A stretch of 64,000 bases of DNA from Eurosta solidaginis (taxonomy: Eukaryota > Arthropoda > Insecta > Diptera > Tephritidae), in NCBI RefSeq assembly GCF_040869045.1, contig NC_090319.1, positions 287,343,693 to 287,407,692 of the forward strand, written 5' to 3'. Shown here piece after piece: positions 36,447 to 47,200 of this stretch; the stretch's first letter is position 1, and each line of letters starts with the position of its first letter. Made by a program: the position numbers and the translations under genes. The notes beneath the pieces are model-generated. The model was not told the DNA's origin. It searched no databases and saw only the letters and a program-made list of their open reading frames with translations.

Positions 36447-36653
36447 TTGAATGAATATTTAAATCAAGATGACCCACCGTTTAATGATCCAAAAATTCCA
36501 TCACACATACAAGGAATGGAACAACATATTCAGTTGCTAGCTAGCGTTTCCAAACGGGTTATACCGGAAAATGTAGAGGCTGTAATGGCGACGACATTAG
36601 AAAGCCGTGCGAAATTGCCCAGACTTGAAAGTAAAAAAGACTTCAAACAATAA
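36447..36653 (+). CDS. Small conserved-in-duplicate open frame, 68 codons (copy 1)
   Basis: A 68-residue frame beginning 'MNEYLNQDDPPFNDPKIPSH' and ending in a basic stretch with 'LESRAKLPRLESKKDF'. Copy 2 has the same frame with one residue changed (Asn2 to Lys). The phrase 'IPSHIQGMEQHIQLL' and the C-terminal basic tail remind me of the C-terminal ends of proteins from invertebrate mobile elements, but I cannot name the family. It begins only 17 bases after the satellite, so the true start may be missing and this could be the last exon of a truncated transposon gene. No signal peptide, membrane segment or zinc motif is visible. Function unknown. Confidence 0.35.
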   Translation: MNEYLNQDDPPFNDPKIPSHIQGMEQHIQLLASVSKRVIPENVEAVMATTLESRAKLPRLESKKDFKQ

Positions 36654-37323
36654 TTTTTTTTTAGTTTCTTATCTATAACTCACTTAAATTAATTTTTTCA
36701 TTTACATATGTTCTGACTAAATAAATTTCTTAAGAGAAAAAATAGATATTATTATAAATAAATAATAAATATTATTACAAATAAATAAAGAAAAAACATA
36801 GCCATTTAGCTGATTTTTTCATGTAAAGTGCAAAACCGGCGATTTTTTGAAATGTTTGTATGGTGAACCCCTAGAGGGGTCCAGGGGGTGTACCACTGGC
36901 ATCGGTGGGTCGGGCCTCCAAAGTTAGTGGGGGTCGGTTATACATTTGGACTCGATTGGAGCACTCTAAATGGGTCAAAGTGGGATTTTTCAAAATTTGC
37001 CCCTACCCAAAAGTTCGACCCAAATTGGGAGACATCAGAATTCGTTTTAGAGGTACGGTTCCTTCGGAAAGGTTTCTTATTTTGATCCCTAGAATATGAT
37101 TTTTATAGAGCAATGGGCGATTTTTTTGCCTGCCCACAAATCGACCCGGCCTATTGTACACGTATCTGTTAGATAACACCTTTCAACTGTGCAAATATAC
37201 ATTTATATAAGCAAACAATTACCAGGAAATTTTCTTTTAAAAATATTAATCTCTTTGTTTAACTAATAAAAACTTTCCATTATCGTTATTAATTAAATAT
37301 GCTCATTATTTTGCTCAATTAGG
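36654..37323 (+). other. Upstream flank of protease copy B
   Basis: AT-rich to 36840, then a G-rich part (36860-37160: 'cctagaggggtccagggggt', 'cctgcccacaaatcgacccg') that reads like a remnant of a DNA transposon end. From about 37185 the flank is shared with the inverted copy A. The small frames 36888-37085 and 36905-37099 overlap in this part and do not look coding. Confidence 0.4.
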
Positions 37324-37330
37324 TATAAAT
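37324..37330 (+). promoter_or_regulatory. TATA box of protease copy B
   Basis: 'tataaat' 73 bases before the start codon, in 'aattaggtataaatagcgcc'. It is identical in copy C at 51088 and conserved in copy A, which supports a real core promoter. Confidence 0.7.
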
Positions 37331-38085
37331 AGCGCCCACAAAATTTATCTCGGTGTACTTCATATTTAAAAAGTAAAGAAAAAGTTCTTAAACGAAATGA
37401 ATTCGCGCAATATTTTCACGATCCTTTTTGTCGTTCTACGCTGCCTTCTATCCTATACGAATGCGACATTTCAAAAACTAATTGGAACATATATAGAAAT
37501 AAAGCACAGTCCACATTCGGTATCAATATTTGATTGTTCCGAGTATATTTGCGTTGGTTCCATAATCTCTACAAATTGCGTGGTTACAGCTGCACATTGC
37601 GTATTCGGGAAACAATGGACGAATATCGACGTTCTAGCTGGTGTAGCTGATATACGTTATTTAAACAGAGGAGGTGGTCAACAACGCAAAGTGCAGCATA
37701 TATTTTTTGATGAGCATTATAAACGAGAATCATCATTTATGAATATAGCTGTTGTAAAAGTGAATGAAGATTTTATATGGCAGCCTTTTGCAGTAATGCA
37801 TGTAAAGCTTCCCTTTTTCGGATTAGAACCGGGCACGAGTATTAAAGTTAATGGATGGGGTCCGATAAATTTACATGATCCGGTTCCTAATCCTCTTCTC
37901 AAAACTATTAGAATGAATATAATACAAAATGATCAATGCGAGAACTTTTATGGTGATATACCAAACACAATCATTTGTGCTGAAAATAGAGGAGGTATTC
38001 TGAGTAAAAGAGATTCTGGAGCAGGGGCAATTGCGATGGGCTATCTATGTGCGGTGGCACACGATGGTACTGATAGGCGCAATGT

Positions 38086-38100
38086 TCCGAGTTTATTTAC
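38086..38100 (+). repeat. Target-site duplication, left
   Basis: 'tccgagtttatttac' is repeated exactly at 41525-41539 and occurs once in the uninterrupted copy at about 51850-51864. Confidence 0.95.
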
Positions 38101-41100
38101 TTACTTACTTACTTACTTACTTAATTGGCGCTTAACCGTCTAAACGGTTATGGCCGTCCAACAAGGCGCGCCAGTCGCTCCTTCGCTCCGCCAACCGGCG
38201 CCAATTGGTCACACCAAGGGAGTTTAAATCGTTTTCCACCTGGTCCTTCCAACGGAGTGGGGCCGCCCTCTACCTCTGCTTCCATAGGCGGGTTCCGATA
38301 GAAACACTTTCTTGGCCGGAGCATCATCTTTCATTCGCATAACATGGCCTAGCCAGCGCAGCCGCTGCGTTTTAATTCGCTGGACTATGTTGATGTCTGC
38401 GTATAGCTCGTACAGCTCATCATTAAATCTTCTTCGGTACTCGCCATCGCCAACGCGTAGAGGTCCATAAATCTTTCGAAGAACTTTTCTCTCGAACACT
38501 CCCAAAGCCGCTTCATCTGCTGTTGTCATGGTCCATGCTTCTGCCCCATATAGCAGGACGGGTACGATAAGTGACTTGTAGAGTATGATTTTCGTTCGCC
38601 GAGAGAGGACTTTACTTTTCAATTGCCTACCTAGTCCAAAGTAGCATTTATTGGCAAGATTGATTCTTCGCTGGATTTCAGTGCTGATGTTGTTGCTAAT
38701 GTTGATGCTGGTTCCCAAATAAACGAAGTCTTTTACTATTTCGAAATTATGGCTGCCAACAGTAGCGTGGTTGCCAAGGGTCATATGCGCTGACTCTTTG
38801 CTCGATGACAGCAGGTACTTCGTTTTGTCCTCATTCACCATCAAACCCATCTTTACCGCTTCTTTTTCCAGCTTGGAGTAAGCAGAACTAACAGCGCGGG
38901 TGTTTAGGCCGATGATATCAATGTCATCAGCATATGCCAGTAATTGCACGCTTTTATAGTATATTGTTCCAGTGCGGTTAAGTTCTGCAGCTAGTATAAT
39001 TTTCTCCAGCATCAAATTAAAGAAATCGCACGATAGGGGGTCACCCTGTCTGAAACCTCGTTTAGTTTCGAACGGCTCGGAGAGGTCCTTCCCAATTCTG
39101 ACTGAACTGATGGTGTTGCTCAACGTCATTTTGCACAGCCGTATAAGTTTTGCGGGGAAACCAAATTCAGACATAGCGGCATATAGGCAGCTCCTTTTCG
39201 TGCTGTCGAAGGCGGCTTTAAAGTCGACGAAGAGGTGGTGTGTGTCGATTCTCTTTTCACGGGTTTTTTCCAAGATTTGGCGCATTGTGAAAATCTGGTC
39301 GATGGTAGATTTACCAGGTCTGAAGCCGCACTGATAAGGTCCAATCAGCCGGTTCACGGTGGGCTTCAATCTTTCGCACAATACACTTGAAAGGACCTTA
39401 TATGCGATATTAAGAAGGCTGATTCCACGATAGTTGGTGCATTTTGCAGTATCCCCTTCTTGTGGACTGGGCAAAGAACACTTAGATTCCAACCGTCGGG
39501 CATGCTTTCGTCCGCCCATATTTTGCTAAGAAGCTGCTGCATGCGCCTTACCAACTCCTCGCCGACGAACTTGAATAGCTCCGCAGGAAATCCATCAGCG
39601 CCCACGGCCTTGTTGTTTTTCAATCTGGTTATTGCTATTCTAACTTCGTCATAATCGGGCGGGGGGACATATATTCCATCATCATCGATTGCGGGATCGG
39701 GTTCTTCATCTCTGCGCGGTGAATTGCTGCCTCCATTTAGGAGAGCAGAGAAGTGTTCCCTCCATAATCTAAGCACTCTCTGGACATCAGTTACAAGGTC
39801 GTCGTTTTCATTCCTACAGGAGTTTGCCCCGGTCTTAAAACCTTCCGTCTGTCGCCGTATTTTTTGGTAGAATTTTCGGGCGTTATTCCTGGTGGCTAGC
39901 AGCTCAAGCTCCTCGCACTCACGCCTTTCTGCTTCTGCTTTTTTCTTCCTGAAAAGGCGTCTCGCTTCCCTTTTCAACTCACGATAGCGTTCACACACTC
40001 CTCTTGTCGCGCTCGCTTTTAACGTAGCCCTGTAGGCAGCGTCCTTTCTTTCGGTTGCAACGCGGCATTCTTCATCATACCAGTTGTTTTTTCGTGGCCG
40101 CCGGTAAACAATTTTTTCCTCGGCGGCAGTATGAAGTGCTTTGGAGATATGCTCCCACTGCTCCTGTATTCCTTCAGGATGAGTTGTGCCCTCAGAGAGC
40201 AGGTGTGAGAGTCGAGTTGCGAAATCATTGGCAGTCTGTTGTGATTGAAGCTTTTCGACGTCTAGCTTTCCTTGTGTTTTTTGTTCCTTGTTTTTAGCCG
40301 CGTTGAGGCGGGTGCGTATTTTGGCTGCAACGAGATAATGGTCCGAATCGATGTTAGGTCCTCGGATCGTTCGCACATCTAAAACACTGGAGGCATGCCG
40401 TCCGTCTATCACAACGTGATCGATCTGATTGCGAGTATTTCGATCAGGAGACAGCCATGTAGCTTGATGTATCTTTTTATGCATGAACCTCGTGCTTGAT
40501 ATGACCATGTTTCGAGCACCGGCAAAGTCAATCAGCCTCAGTCCGTTAGGAGAAGTTTCATTGTGTAGGCTGAACTTTCCGACTGTAGGGCCAAAAACAC
40601 CTTCTTTGCCCACCCTGGCGTTAAAGTCGCCAAGCACGACTTTTATATCATGACGGGGGCAGCGCTCGTATGTGCGTTCTAATTGTTCATAAAAAGTGTC
40701 TTTCACCTCATCGTCTTTCTCCTCTGTCGGCGCATGGGCGCAGATGAATGATATATTAAAAAATTTTGCTTTTATTCGAATAGCGGCGAGACGCTCGTCC
40801 ACAGGCGTGAACACCAGCACTTGGCGACAAAGTCTCTCTCCCACCACGAATCCGACGCCGAAACTGCGCTTATTCGCATGGCCACTCCAATATATGTCAC
40901 AATTTTTGATCTTCTTTCTTCCTTGCTTCGTCCAACGCATTTCTTGGATGGCGGTGATGTCAGATTTTGCTTTGACGAGGACATCAACCAGCCGGGCATC
41001 TGCACCAATCCCATTCAGGGAGCGGACGTTCCAGGTGCATGCCCTCAATTCATTGTCCTTCAAACGTTTGCCATGGTCGTCATCAATAGAGAGTGTATTT

Positions 41101-41524
41101 ATCCGAGGCTTGTTGTTATATTTCATTGGAGTATGGTTTTACGTGGCGGGTCCCAAGCCCAGCGCACAACCCGCTCAGCGGGGGTGAAAATATTACTTGG
41201 CACGTTTATATAGCGAGCCGCTTGCTCCAAGACAGACGCCCGCTTGCAGCCGCACCTAGAGGTGTACAGACGCTGCCGATGAAATCTCCCCCGGCTAGCC
41301 CTTAAACCGATTATGTCAGAGTGGCCTAGCCAGGTTGTCGCCTTCTCACATTAGCTCACCGCTAAATGGGTGTTTAGCGGCTACCCAGAGGATACTTGGC
41401 CGCAAGCGACCGGCAGTAGTGAGCTGCTTGAACCGCATGCAAAAGAATCGCACTGGCCATTCCCAGGTGAATGGCGGTCAGAAGCTTTCCCCACTTTCGT
41501 GGACTTCTACACACGGCCCCACCC
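38101..41524 (-). mobile_element. Near full-length RTE-class non-LTR retrotransposon
   Basis: A 3424-bp insertion flanked by a 15-bp target-site duplication. On the minus strand it has a ~400-bp 5' leader, one long coding region, and a very short 3' end finishing in an (AAGT)n tail (plus strand 38101-38121). That layout is typical of RTE elements. The empty site in the duplicate segment defines both ends precisely. Confidence 0.95.
38130..41126 (-). pseudogene. RTE ORF: AP endonuclease and reverse transcriptase, two frameshifts
   Basis: Minus-strand protein of about 1000 residues made of an apurinic-type endonuclease followed by a reverse transcriptase. The endonuclease (41126 to about 40290) shows 'CTWNVRSL', 'AIQEMRW', 'VLGDFNARVG' and 'DSDHYLVAA'. 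The polymerase shows '[18 protein letters not shown]', '[11 protein letters not shown]', '[10 protein letters not shown]' and the catalytic 'LLAYADDIDI'. After it comes a C-terminal domain with 'RLRWLGHVMRM'. The frame changes near 39451, where a run of G appears one base short ('KKG' then 'DTAKC' in the next frame). It changes again near 38262, after which 'LRWKDQVENDL' continues to a stop near 38133. Apart from these two shifts it looks intact and hence young. The annotated pieces are 41126-39366 and 39519-38224. Confidence 0.92.
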
Positions 41525-41539
41525 TCCGAGTTTATTTAC
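41525..41539 (+). repeat. Target-site duplication, right
   Basis: Second copy of 'tccgagtttatttac', adjoining the 5' end of the RTE element. Confidence 0.95.
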
Positions 41540-41610
41540 AGATACAACAAATGAAAGAGTTAGAGAATTTTTAGGACCCCATGCATGTTAAAGAGTGTTG
41601 TTATAAATTC

Positions 41611-41721
41611 ACTGTTGAGTGGAATATCACCCTACTCGACAGAACACCGAATTTCGAAACAGTTTGAGATAGGTCTTTTTCGAAGCAGCCGTTGAGATAT
41701 GGTGGCATTCCAATCAACAGT
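41611..41721. repeat. Imperfect palindrome behind protease copy B
   Basis: 'actgttgagtggaatatcac' at the left pairs with the complement of 'ggtggcattccaatcaacag' at the right. The centre holds 'gagataggtctttttcgaag', related to the arm of the palindrome at 4936. The same structure follows copies A and C. Confidence 0.7.
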
Positions 41722-41756
41722 CGAACTGGCGATATTTGTTTTATATATAATGTAAA

Positions 41757-41762
41757 AATAAA
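41757..41762 (+). other. Poly(A) signal candidate of protease copy B
   Basis: AATAAA 166 bases past the stop codon, conserved in copy C at 52082. Confidence 0.5.
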
Positions 41763-43764
41763 TTGTTATGATTGCAAGTAAATAAATTTGTTTATTGTAT
41801 GCAATGAAAGTTGTACGTAAGTATGTAAATGTCTTAAATTGTCAGACCAAAGTTCGATCACTACCGTAAAGTTCCCTCGTGTATGAATAGATCATGAGAT
41901 AAATAGGAAATTGTGGCACAACTACTTCGATGTCCTGGCAAACTCCGTGTAAAACATATGATCCAATCGACGTAATCAGTTATTGAAGTCATAGAATAAC
42001 GCCTTAGTCATAACGATACCATAGCCAACCAATTGGTTTTTGGTTTTCACCAAAATCCATAATCTATAAATTTTTGCGCTGGCGAATTCATTCACATGTT
42101 GGAGATTATGTTTTTCGTTTCGAAATTTTTCACATTTTCTGTTTTATGAAGTTATCACATATTTTAGATTAAGGCACCAATAACCGATGCTAGTATACAT
42201 ATATCTATGGATAAGTCAAAATATGTTTACCAATTTGGCGTTGTGATGATGGAAAGTTTTCTTTTATCACCCTCTATATCATCGAACAGACCGAACAGAC
42301 CACAACTTTATTACTTTTTCATCCATTTCGCATTCTTATTCCTTTCCTTTCCTTTTACCCTTCATCTCCACTCCCTTCTCACTGCAATTTCCGCACTCAC
42401 TCCAGAACCCAATCCTCATTTCACTCCCTATCTAATTTCCACTCCCGCTCTTATTCTCATGATTAATCCCTCTTCCACTCCCTCTAAACCACCGCATTTA
42501 ATTACCTCATATATGGAATCCATACAAGAAATATTGGATACCTTTCAAAGAATTACGGATATATCGCTCATATACGTGTTGGTTCCACTCCCACTCGTAC
42601 TCCCACTTACATGCGTTCTACATCTTCCACCTAAATTAGTAAACGAAATATAAAGAAAGCAAGCAGACAACAATTAATTGTGTCAAAACTATAAAGATCA
42701 CAACTACAAACTTACAAATGTCGAATAAATCAAAAATGTAATGAATGATAACAAACTTGATTTAAGATTTAAAAGAAATTTCAGTGTAAAAACTGTATTA
42801 ACATAGTTATATAAAGAGTGCGGTAGATGATTGGCACCTTGACGCACCTGCAACGGGAGTGTTCATCAGCACAATTCCATGATGTAGTATTCGACTTTAC
42901 AATGCACACTGTCAAACACAAAGTAATAAAACAATTGGAGAAACTCGAATTGTTTTTTGTGTATTATGTTTGTCACGTTATTAGAGAAAACTCTTAGTGT
43001 GCATTGAAACACACAAGACAGGCAACCTCGGTGCATGTACGAATGCACGCACAACTCGAGCACAATACGAACGAGTTTTGTGTTTCACTACGCAGGCAGT
43101 CAGGGCAAGAAGTTTAAATGGCGAAGGATTGTTTCTTAAGGGATTTTCTTGAAATTTGGTACATAGGTAATATTTAGAAAACTTTATTTTTCCGGGAAGT
43201 AGTCGAGAGACCAACCTATTAGAAAAAATGGTTGCGATTACTTATGCAGGCGATTATACTTCTTTGGGATTAAAAAAGAGTTTTTAATTGCATGAAAATA
43301 ATTAAACACCATAAAATAATAAAAGAACTGTAAAAGAAGGTCATAGACTTTGTTCACTTTAAATTCGAAAAATTTAATAAATATTTATTATTTACACTAA
43401 GTGTTGAAATTAATAGCGTTTTCTTTTCTGAAATAAATTGTTGCCTAAATAAATGGTAAGTAAATGGTAAAGCCTTAATAGAGTCTGCACATTAACAGAG
43501 TATATGTGGAACTTAAGAGCGAATTGAGAGTTTCACAGAGTTGCACTGCCACACCGCCATTTTATACAGGGTAAAAGTGTAATGCTTTTGCGTTGCGAGC
43601 AGGCAACAATTTTCACAAAAGAACGAAATATCCCGTAAAGGCGTTGCCTGTTTTTTTTAGAATAGAACAACACCCTTGCGCGGCGTATAAAAAGCGTAAC
43701 ACTTTAGCTAGAAAAGAAAATGCAATAACCAATGGAATATAAATCTTGGTATGTAAACGAGACG
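41763..43764. other. Duplicated 3' flank, non-coding
   Basis: About 2 kb shared with 52088-54154. It includes a pyrimidine-rich block at 42280-42650 with loosely repeated 'ccactccc' phrases, which keeps a 148-codon frame open without looking like a gene. The part to about 42240 is also shared with the inverted old copy. No other feature was recognised. Confidence 0.5.
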
Positions 43765-43825
43765 GCGGCCACCGTGGTGTGATACTAGCGTGCTCCGTCT
43801 ACCACACCGTATGCCCTGTGTTCAC
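43765..43825 (+). mobile_element. SINE, first ~60 bp only, cut at satellite junction
   Basis: 'gcggccaccgtggtgtgata' through 'atgccctgtgttcac' equals the head of the SINE at 54155. It stops inside the B-box region, where 93-bp satellite begins. Confidence 0.9.
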
Positions 43826-43925
43826 AACATATCACATAATTAGTTTGTGAACAAATATAACTTAATAAGTGGGGTATGTGTGCTTTTCCGTATTTAATCT
43901 GGTTTTATGGCAGTATACAATAGTC
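43826..43925. repeat. 93-bp satellite, isolated unit at the start of array 2
   Basis: One full unit, ending at 'cagtatacaatag' before a foreign insert. Confidence 0.9.
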
Positions 43926-44228
43926 ACGAATGTAGGTTTTACACTTACCTGCATCCGTAAGGGATGACCGTTTTTAATAAATACTATAAAGTTTAATGTA
44001 AATTAGCTTGCTTTAATTATAAGAAAAATGATGTAGTTAATATATCTGAAAATGATTGTTAAAATAGACGATTCGGTTTTAGTTTCTTTCCAATCGCATT
44101 GCTCGCTAGTGTTCACTCACAGACTGACTCTCGTTGGAATTTCGGTATACGGCAATTGTTCAAATGTAACAGTGTTGCATTCATTGGTAGTATTTCTAAG
44201 GTTGCATTTTGTAAGTGATGTGACAAAA
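43926..44228. mobile_element. ~300-bp insert within satellite, possible solo LTR
   Basis: Non-satellite DNA starting 'tcacgaatgtaggttttaca' and ending 'gtaagtgatgtgacaaaata'. Inside, 'tgtaggtttt' ... 'gatgtgaca' gives TG...CA ends with an AATAAA at about 43977, so a solo LTR is possible. The satellite phrase 'aatag(a)tcac' is found on both sides, which would fit a short target duplication. It does not match anything else in the window. Confidence 0.4.
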
Positions 44229-47200
44229 TAGATCACATAATTAATTTGCGAACAAATATAACTTAGCAAGTGGGATTTGTGTGCTTTTCCGTATTTAATC
44301 TGATTTTATGGCAGTATACAATAGATTACATAATTAGTTTGGGAAGAAATATAACTTAATAAGTGGGGTATGTGTGCTTTTCCGTATTTAATCTGGTTTT
44401 GTAGCAGTATACAATAGATCACATAATTAGTTTGGGAACAAATATAACTTAATAAGTGGGGTAGGGTATGTGTGCTTTTCCGTATTTAATCTGGTTTTGT
44501 GGCAGTGTGCAAGAGATCACATAATTAGTTTGGGAACAAATATAACTTAATAATGGGGTTTGTGTGCTTTTCCGTATTTAACCTGATTTTATGGCAGTAT
44601 ACAATAGATTACATAATTAGTTTGGGAACAAATATAACTTAATAAGTGGGGTATGTGTGCTTTTCCGTATTTAATCTGGTTTTGTAGCAGTATACAATAG
44701 ATCACATAATTAGTTTGGGAACAAATATAACTTAATAAGTGGGGTATGTGTGCCTTTCCGTATTTAATCTGGTTTTGTGGCAGTTTATAATAGATCGCAT
44801 AATTAGTTTGGGAAGAAATATAACTTAATAAGTGGGGTATGTGTGCTTTTCCGTATTTAATCTGGTTTTGTGGCAGTGTGCAAGAGATCACATAATTAGT
44901 TTGGGAACAAATATAACTTAATAATGGGGTTTGTGTGCTTTTCCGTATTTAACCTGATTTTATGGCAGTATACAATAGATTACATAATTAGTTTGGGAAC
45001 AAATATAACTTAATAAGTGGGGTATGTGTGCTTTTCCGTATTTAATCTGGTTTTGTGGCAGTGTGCAAGAGATCACATAATTAGTTTGGGAACAAATATG
45101 ACTTAATAATGTGTGTGCTTTTTCGTATTTAATCTGATTTTATGGCAGTATACAATAGATTACATAATTAGTTTGGGAACAAATATAACTTAATAAGTGG
45201 GGTATGTGTGCTTTTCCGTATTTATTCTGGTTTCGTGGCAGTATACAATAGATCACATAATTAGTTTGGGAACAAATATAACTTAATAAGTGGGGTATGT
45301 GTGCCTTTCCGTATTTAATCTGGTCTTAAAGCAGTATACAATATATTACATAATTAGTTTGGGAACAAATAAAACTTAATAATGTGGTTTGTGTGCTTTC
45401 CCGTATTTAATCTGATTTTATGGCAGTATACAATAGATTACATAATTAGTTTGGGAACAAATATAACTTAATAAGTGGGGTATGTGTGCTTTTCCGTATT
45501 AAATCTGGTTTCGTGGCAGTATACAATAGATCACCTAATTAGTTTGGGAACAAATATAACTTAATAATGTGGTTTGTGTGCTTTTCCGTATTTAATCTGA
45601 TTTTATGGAAGTATACAATAGATTACATAATTAGTTTGGGAACAAATATAACTTAATAATGTGGTTTGTGTGCTTTTCCGTATTTAATCTGATTTTATGG
45701 CAGTATACAATAGATTACATAATTAGTATGGGAACAAATATAACTTAATAAGTGGAGTATGTGTGCTTTTCCGTATTAAATCTGGTTTCGTGGCAGTATA
45801 CAATAGATTAAATAATTATTTTGGGAGCAAATATAACTTAATAAGTGGGGTATGTGTGCTTTTCCGTATTTAATCTGGTTTTGTGGCAGTATGCAAGAGA
45901 TCACATAATTAGTTTGGGAACAAATATAACTTAATAATGGGGTTTGTGTGCTTTTCCGTATTTAATCTGATTTTATGGCAGTATACAATAGATTACATAA
46001 TAAGTTTGAGAACAAATATAACTTAATAAGTGGGGTATGTGTGCTTTTCCGTATTTAATCTGGTTTTGTGGCAGTGTGCAAGAGATCACATAATTAGTTT
46101 GGGAACAAATATAACTTAATAATGGAATTTGTGTGCTTTCCCGTATTTAATCTGATTTTATGGCATTATACAATAGATTACATAATTAGTTTGGGAACAA
46201 ATGTAACTTAATAAGTGGGGTATGTGTGTTTTTCCGTATTTAATCTGGTTTTGTGGCAGTATACAATAGATCACATAATTAGTTTGGGAACAAATATAAC
46301 TTAATAAGTGGGGTATGTGTGCTTTTCCGTATTTAATCTGGTCTTATGGCAGTATACAATATATTACATAATTAGTTTGGGAACAAATATAACTTAATAA
46401 GTGGGGTATGTGTGCTTTCCCGTATTTAATCTGATTTTATGGCAGTATACAATAGATTACATAATTAGTTTGAGAACAAATATAACTTAATAAGTGGGGT
46501 ATGTGTGCTTTTCCGTATTTAATCTGGTTTTGTGGCAGTGTGCAAGAGATCACATAATTAGTTTGGGAACAAATATAACTTAATAATGGAGTTTGTGTGC
46601 TTTCCCGTATTTAATCTGATTTTATGGCAGTATACAATAGATTACATAATTAGTTTGGGAACAAATATAACTTAATAAGTGGGGTATGTGTGCTTTTCCG
46701 TATTTAATCTGGTTTTGTGGCAGTATACAATAGATCACATAATTAGTTTGGGAACAAATATAACTTAATAAGCGGGGTATGTGTGCTTTTCCGTATTTAA
46801 TCTGGTCTTATGGCAGTATAAAATATATTACATAATTAGTTTGGGAACAAATATAACTTAATAAGTGTGGTATGTGTGCTTTTCCGAATTTAATCTGGTT
46901 TTGTGGCAGTGTGCAAGATATCACATAATTAGTTTGGGAACAAATATAACTTAATAAGTGGGGTATGTGTGCTTTTCCGTATTTAATCTGGTTTTGTGGC
47001 AGTGTGCAAGAGATCACATAATTAGTTTGGGAACAAATATAACTTAATAAGTGGGGTATGTGTGCTTTTCCGTATTTAATCTGGTTTTGTGGCCGTGTGC
47101 AAGAGATCACATAATTAGTTTGGGAACAAATATAACTTAATAATGGGGTTTGTGTGCTTTTCCGTATTTAATCTGATTTTATGGCAGTATACAATAGATT

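Larger units (their letters stand above)
37397..41591 (+). pseudogene. Serine protease-like gene copy B, split by retrotransposon
   Basis: Residues up to 'NVPSLFT' (37397-38100) are identical to the intact copy at 51161. The reading frame then runs into the 3' tail of an RTE element and ends at 38143 with a foreign C-terminus. The lost last codons ('DTTNERVREFLGPHAC') are present on the far side at 41540-41591. The truncated product would lack only the final ~16 residues, which in the chymotrypsin fold belong to the C-terminal helix, so it probably would not fold normally. Promoter and signal peptide are intact. Like copy C, the catalytic Asp position reads Asn. Confidence 0.9.
36431..43825 (+). 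repeat. Segmental duplication, copy 1 (contains RTE insertion)
   Basis: Apart from the 3.4-kb insertion at 38101-41524 this segment matches 50194-54216 nearly base for base, with matching points offset by 13,763 bp at the left end. It holds a 68-codon frame, a serine protease-like gene, its flanks and the first ~60 bp of a SINE. It lacks a 73-bp piece present in copy 2 (53808-53880). Confidence 0.93.

Noticed and set aside
36888..37099. Two overlapping 64-65 codon frames before the protease copies
   Set aside because: Overlapping frames in a G-rich non-coding remnant, repeated only because the segment is duplicated.
39460..41574. Long plus-strand frames opposite the RTE element (for example 40696-41187, 40821-41213)
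   Set aside because: Shadows of the endonuclease/polymerase coding region on the minus strand.
42207..42653. 148-codon frame kept in both segment copies (42207-42653 and 52532-52978)
   Set aside because: It lies in a pyrimidine-rich tract with repeated 'ccactccc' phrases, giving a Leu/Pro/Ser-rich product with no domain. Its conservation is explained by the recent duplication.
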